Source: Acidobacteriota bacterium
GTDB lineage: Bacteria > Acidobacteriota > Thermoanaerobaculia > Multivoradales > SZUA-115
Assembly: GCA_024277255.1 (NCBI GenBank)
Contig: JAJRVQ010000080.1
Span: 1 to 64,000 of the forward strand
Direction: 5' to 3'
Length of the DNA: 64,000 nt
Below, piece by piece: positions 19,140-29,233 of this stretch. A model generated the notes under the pieces. The model saw only the letters and a program-made list of their open reading frames with translations. It was not told where the DNA came from and did not search any database. Within the stretch, counting starts at the first letter, position 1, and every line of letters begins with the position of its first letter. Both the position numbers and the translations under genes were made by a program.

Positions 19140-20984
19140 TTACTCTGCCGCGAGGGTGAAGGTGGGCCGATCGGCTCGGCGCATGTGTCGCAGCCATGCG
19201 AGCACGACGAGTAGACCGAGAAGGCTGACGCCGTAAGCCAGCCAGACCACCCGGCTGGCGCCGAAACGGGCCTCCAACCGATGGCGCCCCGGCGCAACGG
19301 TGACCAGCAAACGGCCGCGCCGGGGTTCGGCAGTGACCCTGACGGCCTCTGCGTCCAGCCGCACCCGCCAGCCGGGAAACCAGAATTGACCCAGAGCGAT
19401 CTGCGCTTCGCTTGCCGCGTCGATCTCGGCCCAAACCGCCGGGTAGGTCGGAGAACCCCAGCCGCCGTCGACCACGCGTGCCCGGCCGCCGATGACCTCG
19501 GCCGGCGGCGGTTGCCGGCCCGGCAGCAGTTCGACCGCCCGCGGCAGAAAATCGTGGCTGGCGGTGCCGGTCACACCGCGGTTGCGGATCGCCTCAACGG
19601 TCAACACGCGGTGCGGTGCCACCAAGCCCGCCTTGCCGGGGTCGGTGCCGGCCATATCCACCGCAGGCACATGGACCGACTCTCTCGCCGGCTCGCCGCG
19701 CTCGCTCTTCGCTGCCGGATCGTGCTCGAAAATGAGGTAGACCCTCAGGACGTAGGGCGCGGCGACCGTCACCGCTAGGATCATCAACCCGAGGCGGATC
19801 CACCGCCAGCCGCGCCGGGGGATCAGCCCGGGCAGCAAGCCGATCAGCGGCGCCGCCAGACAGGTAGCTGGCAAGAGGAACCGCCAGGGAAACTGCACGA
19901 ACCCCAAGAGCGGCAAGGTTCGCCAGAGAAGCGCCGAGTATGCCGTCGACATCCACAGACAGAGCACCGCGCCGGCGAGGAAGTAGGCGACGATGGCGGG
20001 GAACTTCAGCCGCCGGCGAAGGCGCGTCACCGAGAGCGCCAGCAATGCCGCCAGCAGGGCGATCACCAGTGGAGCACCCAGTTTGATCGACGCCGTCTCC
20101 TGCGGGCCGATGACCAGAGGTCCACCTCCGGCCGGGGTCACCACGCCGATCGGATCGAGGAAGTGCTGCTGATAGTTGAAGTAGCCGCCGGTCAAGCTCT
20201 GCTGCGCCGCCACCAGGTCGCGGTCGAGCAGAGCCGGGAGCCAGAAGAAAGCGGCGAGCGCCAGGCCGAGAAGGACCGCGGCGCCGGCGCGGCGCTTGCC
20301 GCCTTGGCGGTCGCCTCCGGCCAGAGCGAGGCCCAGCAGGATGGGCGTTGCCAGCAGTGAGGTGATGTTGTGGGTGAGCGCCAGCGCGGTGCTCGCCAAG
20401 ACCGCTGCCAACCATCCGGCGGCTCCCGGCGTTTTCGCTGTGCGCCAGGTAGCCCACAGTGCGTAGGGCAGGAGACCGAAGGCAGCCGCCTCGGCGATGC
20501 CGTTTCGCATGTAGATGTCGATCAGCAAGTAGGGCGCGAGGCTGTAGGCGATGGCGGCAAGGCCGGCGCCCCCACGTTCATTTCTGTGCCCGCCGATCTC
20601 CTTGGCCAGCCGATAGGTGGCCGCGGCACCGAGAAGCCAGGGGAGTAGAAAGGCGATCTTCAGCGCCCACAGCGGCGAGGCGCCCAGCCGCCGCAACAGC
20701 TCGATCAGGTAGTAGCCGCCGGGAGCATAGAAGTGGAACGTAGGGCTGCCGTGGCGAAAGTAGAAGTCGGGCAACCAGCGCGGGGTCCAGTCGCCATGGC
20801 TCACCGCGGCGTGGAAAACCTCGGCCCGCACCAGGTCGGAGTAGGTACTGTGGCCGGAGATCTGATGCGGGCCGAGCAGTGGCCGCATGGCATAAGCCAG
20901 GATCGAGGCGACCACGATCCACTTCAGCAAGCGCATGGCCCGGCTCACGGCGGGAGGGTCTAAGCGGTGGCGAAAGTCGCTCAT
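19140..20984 (-). CDS. Polytopic membrane protein, PTPS-related / GT-C-like
   Basis: About 614 residues with roughly ten or more transmembrane segments and a C-terminal soluble beta-rich portion. The N-terminal region after the first helix (GDWTPRWLPDFYFRHGSPTFHFY, split here by position rather than function) resembles the 6-pyruvoyl-tetrahydropterin-synthase-related membrane domain, found in predicted GT-C glycosyltransferases. Such proteins probably transfer sugars from polyprenyl-phosphate donors outside the membrane, but no activity can be assigned. The start at 20984 is uncertain; 20936 and an upstream ATG at 21062, which would read through a GACCCC repeat as Gly-Val repeats, are alternatives. 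It lies between the YfhO-like genes and biotin carboxylase. Confidence 0.7.
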   Translation of the reverse strand: MSDFRHRLDPPAVSRAMRLLKWIVVASILAYAMRPLLGPHQISGHSTYSDLVRAEVFHAAVSHGDWTPRWLPDFYFRHGSPTFHFYAPGGYYLIELLRRLGASPLWALKIAFLLPWLLGAAATYRLAKEIGGHRNERGGAGLAAIAYSLAPYLLIDIYMRNGIAEAAAFGLLPYALWATWRTAKTPGAAGWLAAVLASTALALTHNITSLLATPILLGLALAGGDRQGGKRRAGAAVLLGLALAAFFWLPALLDRDLVAAQQSLTGGYFNYQQHFLDPIGVVTPAGGGPLVIGPQETASIKLGAPLVIALLAALLALSVTRLRRRLKFPAIVAYFLAGAVLCLWMSTAYSALLWRTLPLLGFVQFPWRFLLPATCLAAPLIGLLPGLIPRRGWRWIRLGLMILAVTVAAPYVLRVYLIFEHDPAAKSERGEPARESVHVPAVDMAGTDPGKAGLVAPHRVLTVEAIRNRGVTGTASHDFLPRAVELLPGRQPPPAEVIGGRARVVDGGWGSPTYPAVWAEIDAASEAQIALGQFWFPGWRVRLDAEAVRVTAEPRRGRLLVTVAPGRHRLEARFGASRVVWLAYGVSLLGLLVVLAWLRHMRRADRPTFTLAAE

Positions 20985-20986
20985 CG

Positions 20987-21020
<34 letters not shown>

Positions 21021-21100
21021 AAGGATGCATCTGCGCCGTCGAAGCGGAGGTTTGAGAGGCAATATCGGTTCAGCATGGGTGAACTCAGCCTATCCTCGCT

Positions 21101-21130
21101 TATCTTCCACGTGTCTATCTTCCACGTGTC
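21101..21130. repeat. 15-bp perfect tandem duplication over a stop codon
   Basis: TATCTTCCACGTGTC occurs twice (21101-21115, 21116-21130). The minus-strand YfhO-like gene terminates at 21115-21117, at the junction of the two copies. Confidence 0.92.
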
Positions 21131-23658
21131 GAAGTGAGGCGTCGCAGCCGCCGTTTCGGCCAAGCCGCGGCAGCCAGTCCGAGAAGGCCGACAAGGGACA
21201 GCAAACAGGAGGCGAGTAGAGGTCTACGGTCGACCCAAAGTCGCACACGGTGGTTGCCGGCGGGAACCTCGACGCCGAGTTGGTGCATGTTGATCAGCAG
21301 GGGCTGCGCCGGCTCGCCGTCGATCGTCGCCCGATAGAGGTCGAGAAAGGAGCGGCGCGTGGCGAGCACGCCGCCGGTGGCCGAAGAGAGCTCGGCGGCG
21401 AACTGTTCAGGGCCGTTCTCCACCACCCGCAGGCTGGCTTCGCTGTCCATGGTCGGCGAAGGCGGCTCTTCGTACTGGTGCTCGGTTTGTTCCCGAGTGT
21501 GCCGCTCGACGACGACGTCGCGCCGCGGATCGAAGTTCGGGTCGGTCAGCCGGTGCAGGGCACCTTGCGGTCCGTCGACCTCGAATGTACGGGTGGCCAG
21601 GCGAACCGCCGGTGCGACGGCCGGAAGGGTGTACAGGGTCAAGGTATGGCCGAAACTCGGGTGCGAGGCTACCGCGGTGGCCAGGTTCGCGGTTGTGGGC
21701 GGCAAGCGCCGATCCATCAGCAGGCGGTCAACGCCCCAAGCGGCGAGCAGGCGCAGTCGTGCTTCGTCGGGTGAGGCCATCACCGCCCGGCGGGCCACCG
21801 TCGAATGGAACGAACTCAACCCCTCAGGGGAGAGATCGAGGGCGAAGGAGCGTTGCCACAGCGGGCCGCCGAGCGGGTAGAACTCGTGGAAAGCGCGGCG
21901 GGTGAGCCAGTGGCTGCCGGCGTCGGGAAAGCGACCTCGATAGAGGCTCGATGACCCGAAGAGCCGACCCGAGGCGCCGTGGGCGAGTCGCATCTCCGCG
22001 GTGGTCTGAGCCAGCATCGGGGGTTCCAGCCGGTAGGGCAATGCGGCGTCGGTCGCCATCAAGGCGCGCAGGAAGAACAGCTGGGCGATGGTGTGGATGG
22101 TGAGCAGCGCGGCCGCCCCAAGAACCGACCTCGTCGACGATTGCGATCGGGTCCAGCGGAAAGCCACGGCGAGTGTCGCGCTGACGGCGAGTGAGGCCAA
22201 GGCGAGGCGAGCCCAGCGGGCCCGTTCGCCGCCGGCCGCCGCCGCGCCCCGGCCCATCCATTCCGCCAGCCGGCCCTCGACCGCCGCCGGCCAGAAAAGA
22301 GTGAGCGCTGCGACGAGGGCCAAGAGCAGGGAGAGCGCCGCCAGCGTCCAGACGAAACCTCGCCTTGCTGCGACCTCACGGCGCACGATCGCGGCCTCAA
22401 AGCCGAACCCGGCCAACAGCGCCATGGCGAGGGCTGCCGGCAACCAGAACTTAATCGGATAGCGCAAGAAGGGAAGAGAGAGAATCCACGAGGCAGCACG
22501 ATTGAAGGCGCCAAGAGAGATAAAAATTCCACCGACAAGCAAAAACAAGAGCCAATAGCGAGTCCACACTCCACTCGGTGCATTCCTCTCGTGGCTGGAA
22601 TTGCGAACAATTCCGCCCACGAGGAGCGCCAGAGCCGCCAATCCAGGGTAGAGCGACCAGTAAAAGGGTAGAACTCCGCTATAGGCACGTTGGCCCCAGA
22701 AACTGTGATCGCCAAGCCGGTCGGGAAGGCCGAAGGGGAGCGGAATGAGTAGATCGAAGAGCTGTCTCGGGTCGAGGCTGGCGACCAGCGAGGTCGCCGG
22801 CGAATAGCCGTAGAGGGCGCGGAAGGAGCCGGGCAAGACGCGCAGAAACTCGACCCACTGCGGGGCGGCCAGCAAAGTGCCCAGAGCGAGGGCGGTGAGG
22901 AGGGCCCCCTTGTGGAGCAAGGCGCCGGCGAGCAGCGGGGTGTGGGCCGTTGGCGTGGAGGGAGATGAAGCCGGTGCTCCGAGTCCAAATAGCGAGGTGG
23001 TCACCGCCATCGCCAGAGCCATGGCGGCGAGCAGGGGGTCACCGCTGGTCAAGAGCAGCGCCCAGAGCACTCCCACGGCGGCGAGGTAGCGCCGCCCGCC
23101 GGTTCGCCGCAGCTCCAGCCAGGCAGCCAGGAAGGCCGGCGCCAAGGCGACACCGGCGATCAGGTTGTAGAAGTTGAGTTGTGACAGAAAGTAGCCCCCG
23201 GTGGCCCAGCTCACACCGCTCGCCCAGGCTGCTCGGCGAGACAGCCCCAACCCCCTGCCGAGCCAAAACATCGCCGGTGCAGCCAGTAACCAGTGCAGCC
23301 AGAGATGGGCGTTGAGCGCCCACAGCGTGCCGCCCGCTCCATCGCCCAGCAGGTAGAGCAGATTGTCCGGGTAAAAGACCACCGCGTTCGGGTTGCCGGC
23401 CAGGGGTTGACCGCCGCCGCTGTAGGGGTTGAGCAGCGGCAAGCTGCCGCGCCGCATGGCTTCGGCCTGCGCCGCCTTCATCGGCAAGTGAGTGCTGAAC
23501 AGATCGCGCAAGTAGAGCGTGTCGCTGCCACGCAGCAGGGGAAAGACGATCCAACCGATGATCAGCAAGGTCGGCAAGCCGAAGTAGAGGAAGGCGCGGG
23601 TGGGGGCCGGCCGCGTTTTCAGCAGTTGTTTCAGACGCAGTTTCAGGCGCAGTTTCAT
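21115..23658 (-). CDS. YfhO family membrane protein (paralog 3)
   Basis: The 847-residue protein has an N-terminal helix, about eleven further hydrophobic segments and a C-terminal extracytoplasmic beta-rich domain. It shares with the two upstream proteins the segment after the first helix (LRDLFSTHLPMKA) and the loop ending GGGQPLAGNPNAVVFYPDNL. These features match YfhO-type proteins, predicted GT-C-fold transferases; B. subtilis YfhO is tied to teichoic acid glycosylation, but function here is unknown. The ATG overlaps the previous gene's TGA (ATGA, 4 bp), indicating coupled translation. The N-terminus has a short KLRLKLRLK repeat. Confidence 0.8.
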   Translation of the reverse strand: MKLRLKLRLKQLLKTRPAPTRAFLYFGLPTLLIIGWIVFPLLRGSDTLYLRDLFSTHLPMKAAQAEAMRRGSLPLLNPYSGGGQPLAGNPNAVVFYPDNLLYLLGDGAGGTLWALNAHLWLHWLLAAPAMFWLGRGLGLSRRAAWASGVSWATGGYFLSQLNFYNLIAGVALAPAFLAAWLELRRTGGRRYLAAVGVLWALLLTSGDPLLAAMALAMAVTTSLFGLGAPASSPSTPTAHTPLLAGALLHKGALLTALALGTLLAAPQWVEFLRVLPGSFRALYGYSPATSLVASLDPRQLFDLLIPLPFGLPDRLGDHSFWGQRAYSGVLPFYWSLYPGLAALALLVGGIVRNSSHERNAPSGVWTRYWLLFLLVGGIFISLGAFNRAASWILSLPFLRYPIKFWLPAALAMALLAGFGFEAAIVRREVAARRGFVWTLAALSLLLALVAALTLFWPAAVEGRLAEWMGRGAAAAGGERARWARLALASLAVSATLAVAFRWTRSQSSTRSVLGAAALLTIHTIAQLFFLRALMATDAALPYRLEPPMLAQTTAEMRLAHGASGRLFGSSSLYRGRFPDAGSHWLTRRAFHEFYPLGGPLWQRSFALDLSPEGLSSFHSTVARRAVMASPDEARLRLLAAWGVDRLLMDRRLPPTTANLATAVASHPSFGHTLTLYTLPAVAPAVRLATRTFEVDGPQGALHRLTDPNFDPRRDVVVERHTREQTEHQYEEPPSPTMDSEASLRVVENGPEQFAAELSSATGGVLATRRSFLDLYRATIDGEPAQPLLINMHQLGVEVPAGNHRVRLWVDRRPLLASCLLSLVGLLGLAAAAWPKRRLRRLTSTRGR

Positions 23659-25919
23659 CGGCGCCTCCGCAAGCCGAGGGTCAGTGCCAGGGCGAGAACC
23701 GTCAAGGAGATGCCGCCTGAGATGCGCTCGGCAGCGGCGGGAGCGCGGATCACCACCCGTCGCCGGCCCGGGGGCACGCGCACGCCGAGCAGGGCGAAAT
23801 CGACGGCGAAGGTCTCCAGCCGTTCGCCGTCGCATTGCGCGATCAGCTCAGGGCGGAATGCGCGGCGCACCACCACGACACCACCGCGGCTGTCGGTTTC
23901 GATCTCCAAGCGGTCAGCCGTTGCACAGATCAGCCGGGCCTGGCCTGCGGAGTCGTGGTCCGCGGGGAGTCCGCCCGCGGGACTGACTACCACCGCCGTG
24001 TCGACCGCTCCGGGAAGCGCCGCGACAGCCATGAAAGCGGCGGACTCGCTGGCCACGGGGAGCAGTCGCCGTGGCCACCAGAGGTCGGGAGCCGGATCGT
24101 CGACCGAGAGCAGATAGGTCGCCACACCGAAGCGATCGACCTGGTCGATCCGGGTCAAACCGGCGAGGCCGGGATCTTCGGTCAGGGTCATCGCTTCGAT
24201 GCCGAGAACCCGCAGCCAGGCGAGGCGCTGCGGCCAGCTGAGTTGCGGCAGCCAATAGAGGATCTTGCCGAAGGGAGGGGTGTGCATGCCGTCGACATCG
24301 GGCGCCAGCGGGAAGGAGAGGCCGTGCAGAATGCCGGGTGCCGGATCGAGATCGCTGGCGGCGATCCGCGAGCGGGCGGCATAGCGGGTATCGGCCATGC
24401 GGTAGTGCGGCGGCGCGGCGCCGAAGGGGGATTCAACGGCGCCGGGGAGAACCCGGGCACCGGCACCCACGCGCTTGGTCCACGGGTAGGGCGAACTGAA
24501 GGCGGCGACCCGGTCGGTTTGCCACAGCGGGTAGAGCTGCAGCAAGCCGGTCATCTGAAGCAACAGCAGGCCGACCGCCGAGCGCCGCTTGGCGGCCCAG
24601 CCGGCGAGTGGCAGCAGCACAGCCAGCAGAGTCAGAGAGAGTACCCATAGCACCACCTGAGCCTCGGCGGTTCCCGCCGACCGTCCTTGCGGGATCAGCC
24701 GTTGTAGCCGAGCGGTCACCTCGGCGCCCAATCCCAGGAAGAGTGTGGCGACCACGGCGAGCGCCGCCAAGGCCCCGGCAATGAAGGAGGAGAAGGCCCA
24801 GCGGCGTGGCCGCCCGAGAACTCTCTCCAGTCCCCACCCGGCGAGCAGCGGTGCGGTCAACGCGAACCAGAAGAGGAACTTCTCCGGCGAGCGAGCCAGT
24901 CCGCCGGAAAGCTGTGCGGCCAGATCTCCACCCATGCCGCCGAGCCAGCCACCGAGCAGGCCGGCGACCGCCAGCAGGGCGGCGGAACGCCGCCGGGTGG
25001 TCGCCGCCAAGGCGAGAGCCAAGCCGATCGCGCCGCAGTAGAGGGTCAAGATGTAGGGCAGGCGCGGCACCGCCGCCGGTGCCCAGAAGCCGAGCGGACC
25101 AAAGTCTCCCGGTTGACCGAAGGGGAAGGGCACCATCAGTTCGAGGAGGCGTAGCGGATGGAAATGGAAGGCGCCCGTCGGGGCCAGCAAGCCGGCACCA
25201 CGGACGGTGAAGCTGAGAGTCTTGAGGGTGGCGACCGCCTGTGGCAAGGCGATAGCCAAGCCGATGCCCCCGATCGCCCCGGTCAGGGCGAATCCCCTGC
25301 GCGGCCCGAAGCGCAGCATGGCGACCCAGGCGAGTGGTACCAGCCCCAGCGCCGCGGTGACCGGTTCGCCACCCAACAGCGCCATACCGCAAGCCACTCC
25401 GCCGATCGCCACCCCGCGCCGCCCACCGCGAACGGCTCCGACCATCACCAGCGGCCACCACGCCGAAACCGTGAGGATGTTGTAGAAACTCAGCGAGGTG
25501 AGCACCCAACCGCCTCCGGCGTAGGTGAAGGCGGCCATCAAAGCGGCCGCCTTTGACTGGCGCAGGCTGCGGGCCAGGAAGTACATGGCCAGGGCGGCGA
25601 GTAACCAGTGCAGTGCGTAGTGGAGGTTGAAGGCGCTCCAGAAGGGCAAGATCAGGTAGAGCAGATTGCCGGGATAGAACGAAACCGTGTTGGGGTTACC
25701 ACGGTAGAGCTGGCCCAGCCCCCAGTCGGGATTCAGGGCCGGGATCCGCCCCTGGCGCAACTGTTCGGCGCCGAAGGCTTTGAGTGGCAGGTGGGTGGTG
25801 AAAACGTCCCGCAAGACCAAGGTGCGTTGGCCGCTGGCCAGCGGCACGGTCAGGGCGACCCAGACGAGAAGGGCCAAGGCGGCGACCGCCAGCAACCCGC
25901 GTTGGCGCTGGCGAGTCAT
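23655..25919 (-). CDS. YfhO family membrane protein (paralog 2)
   Basis: This 754-residue polytopic protein is closely related to its upstream neighbour. Both have the N-terminal hydrophobic helix, RDVFTTHLPLKAFGAEQL, NPDWGLGQLYRGNP, SFYPGNLLYLILPF and LHYALHWLLAALAM. The last ~250 residues form a soluble, probably periplasmic, region that ends in a final helix and an Arg-rich tail. It is predicted to handle a polyprenyl-linked sugar or surface-glycan substrate; this is inferred from the family. Its ATG shares one base with the preceding stop (TGATG) and its stop overlaps the next start, so the three genes form one translational unit. Confidence 0.82.
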   Translation of the reverse strand: MTRQRQRGLLAVAALALLVWVALTVPLASGQRTLVLRDVFTTHLPLKAFGAEQLRQGRIPALNPDWGLGQLYRGNPNTVSFYPGNLLYLILPFWSAFNLHYALHWLLAALAMYFLARSLRQSKAAALMAAFTYAGGGWVLTSLSFYNILTVSAWWPLVMVGAVRGGRRGVAIGGVACGMALLGGEPVTAALGLVPLAWVAMLRFGPRRGFALTGAIGGIGLAIALPQAVATLKTLSFTVRGAGLLAPTGAFHFHPLRLLELMVPFPFGQPGDFGPLGFWAPAAVPRLPYILTLYCGAIGLALALAATTRRRSAALLAVAGLLGGWLGGMGGDLAAQLSGGLARSPEKFLFWFALTAPLLAGWGLERVLGRPRRWAFSSFIAGALAALAVVATLFLGLGAEVTARLQRLIPQGRSAGTAEAQVVLWVLSLTLLAVLLPLAGWAAKRRSAVGLLLLQMTGLLQLYPLWQTDRVAAFSSPYPWTKRVGAGARVLPGAVESPFGAAPPHYRMADTRYAARSRIAASDLDPAPGILHGLSFPLAPDVDGMHTPPFGKILYWLPQLSWPQRLAWLRVLGIEAMTLTEDPGLAGLTRIDQVDRFGVATYLLSVDDPAPDLWWPRRLLPVASESAAFMAVAALPGAVDTAVVVSPAGGLPADHDSAGQARLICATADRLEIETDSRGGVVVVRRAFRPELIAQCDGERLETFAVDFALLGVRVPPGRRRVVIRAPAAAERISGGISLTVLALALTLGLRRRR

Positions 25920-28267
25920 CAGGCGATCGCTCCGGGCTCGACGTTCCTGCGTGACGCCCCACGGCCGGACCAGGCGAGCCACAGGCAACCCAGGGCGACG
26001 ATAACGGCGATGATCCCTCCCGCAACCTCGGGTCCGCTGCCTGCGGCTTCCACCACGACGCGATGCTTTCCCGGCGGTACGGTGATACCGGTCAAGAAAA
26101 CGTCAGCAGGGAAAAGCGGCAGTTTCTCGTCGTCGACCCACGCTCGCAGCAGGGGGTGGAAGGAGCGCCGTAGGGCAACCACTCCACCCAGGCTATCCAC
26201 CTCGAAAACCACCCGGTCTGGTTCGTTCTCCAGCAAGGCGACGTTGCCAGTGGGGTCATGTTGTTGTTCACCGAGGTTGGTTGACAGCACCAAGGTCGCC
26301 AGTGGATCGGGAGCGTTGCCGATGGTGGCTACCGCTGAGGAGAGACGGCTTTCGCCCAGCAGTTGACGCGGCCAGCGAACCACCGGCGCCGGCCGGTCGA
26401 CGGCGTAAAGAAAGAAACTCTTGCCGCCCTCTTGGTGGGCGGAGAGCTGCCGCAGGCCGGCGGTTGGCTCGATCTGATCGCCAAGGACGATCAACTTCAC
26501 ACCGAGCGTGCGCAGCCAATTGGCCCTCTGCCGCCAAGTGGCGTCGATCAACGATCGTTGGAGACGAGACCTCAGAACGGAGCCGAGCCCTTCTCCATTG
26601 TGCGCCAGTGGATAGCCAAGGCCCCGGGTAATTCCCATCGCTGACGCCAAGCTCAGTGCCGGTTGATAGCGTTCCGGTCGTCGCGGATCTCCGGTTGCCA
26701 GGTAAGAGGAGAACTCTGTCCAGGCCGGTTCCGGTCTGCCGCTTACGACCTGATCGCCGGCTCGAGCGCCCGGTGCCCAGTTGGATGGCTGTCGCAAGAT
26801 TGTGGCGGAGTCGATCAGCAGGAGCGGGTGGAGTTGGAGCAGGCAAAACCCTTGACAGGCTAGCACTACCGCCGGGGCCCATCGTGGCCAGGCACGACAG
26901 GCGATGGTCGCCACCACCAAGAGAGTGCCACCGATGACAAGCGCCCAGCCCCATTGGACCATCTGCACGGCCAGGATGGAGCCGGGCAGGGAGTCACCGG
27001 GTTTCTGGGCGCTAACTTGGGCGATCGCCCAAGGGCGCAGGGCAAAAAGGACAAGCCCCAGGGTGGCCAGCACTCCGCCAACCCACCGCGCTGCGCGCCG
27101 CAAACCGGCGGCTCCCGCGAGCACCCGCTCCAGCCCCCATCCGGCGCCTAGAGGGATGGCCAGAGCAAACCAGAAGAGGAACTTTTCGGGATAGCGAAAG
27201 AGCCCGCCGGCGACCCAGGTCAACAGGTTCGCCACCGGCCGACCACTCGCCGCGATGAGGATCGAGCCGGCGGCGAGAAGGGCCCAAGACCAGCGCCGCC
27301 GTGCCGCCACCGCTGCCAGCCACAGCCCGATCAATCCCTGGTGGATGGAGAGATAGTACGGCGTGCGCTCGATCCACTCCCAGTTCCATATGCCGTAAGG
27401 GCGCGAGTACCCATGCCAACCGAGAGGAAGGGGCAAGATCAGCTCCAGCAGCCGTAGTGGATGGAAGACAAACCAACTCACCTGAACGACCTCCGCCGGA
27501 CTGCCTCCGCGCACGCTGAAGGCCAAGACTCGAGCCGTGGCGATGACTTGGGGCAGGGCGATCACCATGCCGATCGCACCCACCGCAACGGCGGTCACCG
27601 TTCCCCGCCGCCAGCCGTGACGCGTCACCGCCACCATGAGTAGCGGAACCAAGCCGAGTGCGGCGAGTATCGGCCCGCCACCGAGCAGCGCCATGCCGCA
27701 GCAGAGTCCGGCCAGTGCCGTACCCCGCCTCCCGCCGGTGAGCGCAAAGGCCATCACCGCGGGCCACCAAGCGGCGACGGTGATCAGGTTGTAAAAGGTG
27801 AGATTGGTCAACATCCAGCCCGACCCAAAGTAGGTCAAGGCGGCCATCAAGGCAGAGGCGAAGCTCATTCCTAGCCGCCGCGCCAGCAGTGTCATGGTCA
27901 GTCCCGCCAGCAGCCAGTGGAGGCAATAATGCAGATTGAAGGCCTGGAGGGTGGGTAGCACCAAATAGAGGAGGTTGCCGGGGTAGAAAGGAAGCGATCC
28001 GGGATTGCCACGAAACGGCTGTCCTAGCCCCCAGTGCGGATTGAAGGTCGGGATCTTTCCTCGGCGCAGCATCTCGGCGCCGAAGGTCTTGGCCGGCAGA
28101 TGAGTCTGCGTGACGTCGCGGTAAAAGAAGGTGTTCTCGCCCGTTGCCATGGGCATCGTGACGCTCAACCAGACGGCGAGAATCGCTGCGACGATGAGCC
28201 ACAAGCTCCAGTGAGGCGCCGAAGGGGTTGCCTGGGTAGCCAGAGAGGTGTTGAATAGGTGTGACAA
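25919..28267 (-). CDS. YfhO family membrane protein (paralog 1), TTG start inferred
   Basis: First of three tandem YfhO-like genes; about 782 residues from a TTG at 28267. The open frame continues upstream to an ATG at 28447, but that region overlaps the divergent UbiA gene and shows no membrane-protein character. The TTG places about 20 residues before the first helix, close to its paralogs. Shared blocks are FYRDVTQTHLPAKTFGAEML, NPHWGLGQPFRGNP and PFYPGNLLYLVLP. There is a C-terminal soluble domain and a last helix. It probably starts the minus-strand run that ends with the sulfatase. No clear ribosome-binding site precedes the TTG. Confidence 0.78.
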   Translation of the reverse strand: MSHLFNTSLATQATPSAPHWSLWLIVAAILAVWLSVTMPMATGENTFFYRDVTQTHLPAKTFGAEMLRRGKIPTFNPHWGLGQPFRGNPGSLPFYPGNLLYLVLPTLQAFNLHYCLHWLLAGLTMTLLARRLGMSFASALMAALTYFGSGWMLTNLTFYNLITVAAWWPAVMAFALTGGRRGTALAGLCCGMALLGGGPILAALGLVPLLMVAVTRHGWRRGTVTAVAVGAIGMVIALPQVIATARVLAFSVRGGSPAEVVQVSWFVFHPLRLLELILPLPLGWHGYSRPYGIWNWEWIERTPYYLSIHQGLIGLWLAAVAARRRWSWALLAAGSILIAASGRPVANLLTWVAGGLFRYPEKFLFWFALAIPLGAGWGLERVLAGAAGLRRAARWVGGVLATLGLVLFALRPWAIAQVSAQKPGDSLPGSILAVQMVQWGWALVIGGTLLVVATIACRAWPRWAPAVVLACQGFCLLQLHPLLLIDSATILRQPSNWAPGARAGDQVVSGRPEPAWTEFSSYLATGDPRRPERYQPALSLASAMGITRGLGYPLAHNGEGLGSVLRSRLQRSLIDATWRQRANWLRTLGVKLIVLGDQIEPTAGLRQLSAHQEGGKSFFLYAVDRPAPVVRWPRQLLGESRLSSAVATIGNAPDPLATLVLSTNLGEQQHDPTGNVALLENEPDRVVFEVDSLGGVVALRRSFHPLLRAWVDDEKLPLFPADVFLTGITVPPGKHRVVVEAAGSGPEVAGGIIAVIVALGCLWLAWSGRGASRRNVEPGAIA

Positions 28268-28366
28268 GGGTGGCTTGAGGGGAGCGAGAGAGAAAGCTCT
28301 TTTCTTGCGGATCGGTGAAAAGAGAGGGCCTTGAACGGACTTGTGGTCATAGAATAGCGCGACATC

Positions 28367-29233
28367 ATGATTCCTTTGTTGCGCTCGATGCGCCCCAGCC
28401 AGTGGGTGAAGAACGCCTTCGTTCTTGCCCCTTTGTTTTTTGCCCATGGTTTGAGCGATCCGGCTCTTCTCTTGCGAGCCGTCGCGGCGATGGCGGCCTT
28501 CTCGTTTGCCGCCAGCGCGGTCTATCTATTCAACGATCTTCGCGACCGCGAGGAGGATCGCCGCCACCCGATGAAAAAACACCGGCCGCTGGCCGCCGGC
28601 ACACTAAAGCCGGGTCTGGCGGTGGTGGCGGCCTTGGTATTGGCCGGCTTGGCGGCGACTCTGGCCTTGGTGTTGGGAGGGCAATTCGCCCTGATACTCG
28701 GCCTCTACCTGGTGCAGAATGCCCTCTATTCGATGGGGCTCAAGCGGGTGGTCATCCTCGACGTGATGATCGTCGCCCTCGGCTTTGTGCTGCGGGTGCT
28801 GGCCGGCGGTGCGGTGATCGGGGTTGTGGTCTCGAGCTGGCTGCTCCTGTGCACCATCTTCATCGCCCTTTTTCTCGGCTTCTCCAAGCGTCGCCACGAG
28901 ATCGACCTCTTGGAAGGGGAGGCGGCGGAGCAGCGAAGCGTGCTGTCGCACTACAGCGCTTCGTTCCTCGACCAGCTGATCAACGTCGTCACCGCCTCGA
29001 CGGTGGTGGCCTATGCGCTCTACGCGGTGGCGCCGGAAACGGTGGAAAAGTACGGATCCGAGCGGCTGGTGTGGACCGTGCCGCTGGTTCTTTTCGGCAT
29101 CTTCCGCTACCTCTACCTGACCTACCAAAAGGTCGGTAAGCGCAATCCGACGGAAGCGATCCTCGCCGATGCGCCCTTCCTGATCAATATGGTGTTGTGG
29201 GGGCTGGCGGTGCTGTGGGTTGTCTACGTCTGA
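28367..29233 (+). CDS. UbiA-family decaprenyl-phosphate phosphoribosyltransferase-like protein
   Basis: The 288-residue protein has eight to nine membrane helices and both Asp-rich UbiA motifs: NDLRDREEDRRHPMKKHRP near residue 47, and the second region after SKRRHEIDLLE. The order NDxxDxxxDRxHPxKxxRP with the ILDVMIVALGFVLRVLAG block is characteristic of the DPPR-synthase branch, which joins phosphoribosyl pyrophosphate to polyprenyl phosphate. That product feeds lipid-linked arabinose or ribose donors in mycobacteria and is seen in other phyla with GT-C glycosyltransferases. Here a GT-C gene and an aminotransferase lie downstream on the opposite strand. Its stop codon is directly adjacent to the convergent gene's stop. 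Confidence 0.87.
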   Translation: MIPLLRSMRPSQWVKNAFVLAPLFFAHGLSDPALLLRAVAAMAAFSFAASAVYLFNDLRDREEDRRHPMKKHRPLAAGTLKPGLAVVAALVLAGLAATLALVLGGQFALILGLYLVQNALYSMGLKRVVILDVMIVALGFVLRVLAGGAVIGVVVSSWLLLCTIFIALFLGFSKRRHEIDLLEGEAAEQRSVLSHYSASFLDQLINVVTASTVVAYALYAVAPETVEKYGSERLVWTVPLVLFGIFRYLYLTYQKVGKRNPTEAILADAPFLINMVLWGLAVLWVVYV

